From positions 1-8,121 of the forward strand of contig JAJZRD010000176.1 in NCBI GenBank assembly GCA_021845945.1: DNA of 8,121 nt. The letters are read 5' to 3'. Shown one piece after another: positions 6,160-8,121 of this stretch. A program made the position numbers and the translations under genes. Numbering within the stretch: the stretch's first letter is position 1; each line of letters opens with the position of its first letter. The notes under the pieces are model-generated. The model had not been told where the DNA came from, ran no database searches, and saw nothing but the letters and a program-made list of their open reading frames with translations. The stretch comes from Chloroflexota bacterium. GTDB lineage: Bacteria > Chloroflexota > UBA6077.

Positions 6160-6786
6160 ATGTCCAACCCCTATCCCGAGGTGGTCAGGTTGGTGCTGGG
6201 ACCGCTTCAGACCAACTGCTACCTGGTAATCTGCCCCGCTACCCACGCGGCCCTGGTGATCGACCCGGCCGACGATCCGGACCAGATCCTGAAGACCGTC
6301 CAGAAGAAGGGTGCGCGGGTCGAGCAGATTCTCGTCACCCACGGCCACTCGGACCACCTGGGGGCCCTGCCCGACCTGAGACAGGCCACCGGCGCCAGGG
6401 TTCTCCTTCACCGGTTGGATGCCGAGTTGATGCAGCAGGGCGGTCGCTTCTACGGACTCCAGGCCCGGCAGTTGCCCCAGCTTCTGCCCGACGTCCGGCT
6501 AGAGGGCGGGGAGGAGCTGTCCATCGGCCAACTGGCCGGCACCGTCATCCCCACGTCGGGGCACACCCCGGGGGGAGTAACCCTGCGGGTGGCGGACCTT
6601 CTCTTCACCGGGGATACCCTCTTCGCTCAGGGGATCGGTCGGGTCGATCTCCCCGGCGGGAATCTCGATGAGCTGCTGGAGAGCATCCAGAGGCTCTTCG
6701 ACCTGCCCGAGGAGTACACAGTCTATCCCGGCCACGGCCCCTCGTCGACCATCGGCACCGAGAAGAGAGACAACCCGTACGTGTAG
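6160..6786 (+). CDS. MBL-fold metallo-hydrolase, glyoxalase II-like (YqgX type)
   Basis: A 208-residue cytoplasmic metallo-beta-lactamase-fold hydrolase, the short glyoxalase II-like type (YqgX-like) that is widespread in Bacillota. The metal site is complete: THGHSDH (60-66, ligands H61, H63, D65, H66), H135 in SGHTPGG, D152 in FTGDTLF, and H192 in VYPGHGPSST. The N-terminal strand GPLQTNCYLV and IDPADD (34-39) are also typical. The length fits this short form; the extra C-terminal substrate-binding domain of true glyoxalase II is absent, so glutathione thioesters are unlikely substrates and the real one is unknown. The frame is open to a TTG at 6097, but ATG 6160 matches the family N-terminus, has a GGGTGGTGG stretch just upstream and follows the promoter candidate. 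It is transcribed alone and converges on the pyrophosphatase gene. Confidence 0.92.
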   Translation: MSNPYPEVVRLVLGPLQTNCYLVICPATHAALVIDPADDPDQILKTVQKKGARVEQILVTHGHSDHLGALPDLRQATGARVLLHRLDAELMQQGGRFYGLQARQLPQLLPDVRLEGGEELSIGQLAGTVIPTSGHTPGGVTLRVADLLFTGDTLFAQGIGRVDLPGGNLDELLESIQRLFDLPEEYTVYPGHGPSSTIGTEKRDNPYV

Positions 6787-6839
6787 TGCCTGAGGCAACA
6801 GACACGAGAAATCCGGTTGCACCCATCCGCGGACTGCCC

Positions 6840-8121
6840 TCAGTGCGGGCGGGTGGCGATGGCGTCACGGATGGCGGGCAGTAGGGGCACGATCTGCTTC
6901 TTCCGCGATAGGATGCCGGGAAACTGTATGCGGTGCCCGTCCTCCAGGGACCGGCCGACAGCCTCGGACACCTCCCTTTCGTGCCCCTCCACCAGCATCT
7001 CCGTTTGCTCGTGGGCGATGTCCGTGACCATCAGGATCACGCTGGCGTAGCGTCGCTCGTCCCGCAGGGCCCGCATCTCCTCCAGTAGCTGGGCTCTCAT
7101 GGCCGCCACGGCCGCCGCGTTGACCGTCTCCACGCTGGATACTCCGAAGCGCAAGTCGCCCAGCGCAAACTCCTTGAAGTCGGCCAGCAGCAGCTCTCGC
7201 GGCCGCTTCCCCGCCACGTCCGAGGCAGCCGAAAGCACCGCCCGCCCCAACTCGTTGAGATCGACGCCGGCCCGCTCGGCCAGCATCTCCGCCGCCCTCC
7301 GATCCTCCTGAGTGGAGGTGGGAGACTTGAACAGGATTGTATCGGTGAGGATGGCCCCCAGCATTATCCCCGCGATGGACTTGGGGATCTGAGTCATGTT
7401 CTCCCGGAAGAGCTTGTAGATGATGGTGTTGCTGGAGCCCAAGGGCTCGAATCGGACGTAGATAGGGGCATCGGTGCGGATGTCGTAGATCCGGTGGTGG
7501 TCGATGATGGCCACGATCTCGGCCTCCTCGAGCCCCTCCACCGACTGGCTGCGCTCGTTGTGGTCCACCAGCGCCACCCGCTGGCGCGCGGGTCGCAGGA
7601 TCCCGCTGCGGGAAACGATCCCCACCACCTTGCCCTCCGGGTCGACCACCGGCAGTACCGGCTGCCGGGCCAGCAGCGGCCGCGCGTCGTCCAGCAGATC
7701 GTCCTCCTGGGCCGACAGCACGTCGGTGGTCATCAGGTGCCGCACCGGAATGCTCAGGTTCAGCAGCTGCACCGTCTTGAAAGTGTGATGCCGGGAGCTG
7801 ATGAGGGTCACCTGCTTCTGGCGGGCGAGACCCAGCACCTCCTTTTCCACCGGAAAGCCCCCGGTGATGATGATGGCGCTGATGCCCTGCTCGATGGCCA
7901 GCTTCTGGGCATCGACCCGGTCGCCAATCACCATCAGGGAGTCGGGCTCGATCCGGTGGACCATCGACTCCAGGCTCATCGCCCCGACGAACACCTTTTC
8001 CCAGAGGCGACGCCCGTTGCCCTCCACCAGCACCTGGCCCCCCAGGGCCCTCACCACGTTCTCCATGTTGAGGGGGATCTCCTCGCTGACCGACAACCCC
8101 ACTCCCCCCATAAACAGGTCC
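6840..8121 (-). CDS. ppaC: Family II Mn-dependent inorganic pyrophosphatase with DRTGG and CBS domains, C-terminal part
   Basis: This enzyme splits pyrophosphate to two phosphates, driving biosynthetic reactions forward. The gene starts outside the window: the frame is still open at the right edge (codons before the ATG at 8111 read D-L-F), and the first DHH motif (GHKNPDTDS type) is not yet reached. Counted from that internal methionine, the visible 423 residues hold: a DRTGG domain (GDR at 63-65, ITGG at 82-85); a CBS motif (IPVRHLMTTDVLSAQEDDLL, VVDPEGKVVGIVSRSGIL, about 121-172); the rest of the catalytic DHH domain with LVDHNE (D183), IIDHHR (D204-H206) and ILTDT (D257); and a DHHA2 domain with DFKEF (K313) and SRKKQ (402-406). 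All visible metal and substrate residues are intact. In studied relatives CBS domains bind adenine nucleotides (AMP and ADP inhibit), and DRTGG-bearing forms are activated by diadenosine polyphosphates. A CBS repeat before DRTGG is expected upstream. Confidence 0.92.
   Translation of the reverse strand, partial: DLFMGGVGLSVSEEIPLNMENVVRALGGQVLVEGNGRRLWEKVFVGAMSLESMVHRIEPDSLMVIGDRVDAQKLAIEQGISAIIITGGFPVEKEVLGLARQKQVTLISSRHHTFKTVQLLNLSIPVRHLMTTDVLSAQEDDLLDDARPLLARQPVLPVVDPEGKVVGIVSRSGILRPARQRVALVDHNERSQSVEGLEEAEIVAIIDHHRIYDIRTDAPIYVRFEPLGSSNTIIYKLFRENMTQIPKSIAGIMLGAILTDTILFKSPTSTQEDRRAAEMLAERAGVDLNELGRAVLSAASDVAGKRPRELLLADFKEFALGDLRFGVSSVETVNAAAVAAMRAQLLEEMRALRDERRYASVILMVTDIAHEQTEMLVEGHEREVSEAVGRSLEDGHRIQFPGILSRKKQIVPLLPAIRDAIATRPH

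Noticed and set aside
6787..6818. TGCCTGAGGCA and a GCAAC/GTTGC pair in the gap between the convergent genes, as possible terminators
   Set aside because: Stems are only 4-5 bp, loops are either too short or too long, and there is no T-run on either strand.
1..8121. Mobile element, CRISPR array, defence or toxin-antitoxin system
   Set aside because: No transposase, integrase, direct-repeat array, terminal inverted repeats or small paired toxin-like genes are visible; every sizeable stretch is covered by housekeeping-type genes.

Overview
This window is a GC-rich stretch of ordinary bacterial chromosome, densely packed and mostly coded on the minus strand. The gene set and order point to a high-GC Bacillota lineage, perhaps near the Symbiobacteriia, Limnochordia or Thermaerobacter-type groups. 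The reasons are the dac - rluB - cmk and rplS - rnhB - yraN neighbourhoods, and an inorganic pyrophosphatase of the CBS/DRTGG type, which is known mainly from Firmicutes. This placement is an inference from gene content, not from a marker-gene comparison.

Layout, read from right to left (the direction of most transcription). At 8121-6840 (minus) lies the C-terminal part of a family II Mn-dependent pyrophosphatase carrying DRTGG and CBS regulatory domains; its N-terminus is outside the window. It converges on a small plus-strand metallo-beta-lactamase-fold hydrolase (6160-6786). That gene is divergent from a 630-residue minus-strand protein (6008-4116) related to the helicase-associated XPB/Ssl2-like conserved domain but lacking any helicase motor. 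Next, a strong extended -10 promoter (4074-4103) starts a minus-strand housekeeping cluster: rplS (ribosomal protein L19), rnhB (RNase HII), yraN (UPF0102), a D-alanyl-D-alanine carboxypeptidase, rluB (23S rRNA pseudouridine synthase) and the start of cmk (cytidylate kinase), which runs off the left edge.

The six left-hand genes probably form one operon or a chain of overlapping transcripts. yraN and the carboxypeptidase overlap by 11 nt, and rluB and cmk overlap by 26 nt. A perfect 9-bp hairpin without a T-run sits directly after the rplS stop and may reduce read-through into rnhB. A weak internal promoter candidate lies before yraN. Together the cluster links translation (L19, rRNA modification), removal of RNA from DNA (RNase HII, possibly YraN), cell-wall trimming and nucleotide supply.

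No tRNA or rRNA gene, insertion sequence, CRISPR array, prophage or defence island is visible, and no stretch over 300 bases lacks a gene. I did not find a clear undescribed system. The points most worth a second look are an RNase HII whose GRG substrate-recognition motif reads GLG, and the motor-less helicase-associated protein beside rplS.
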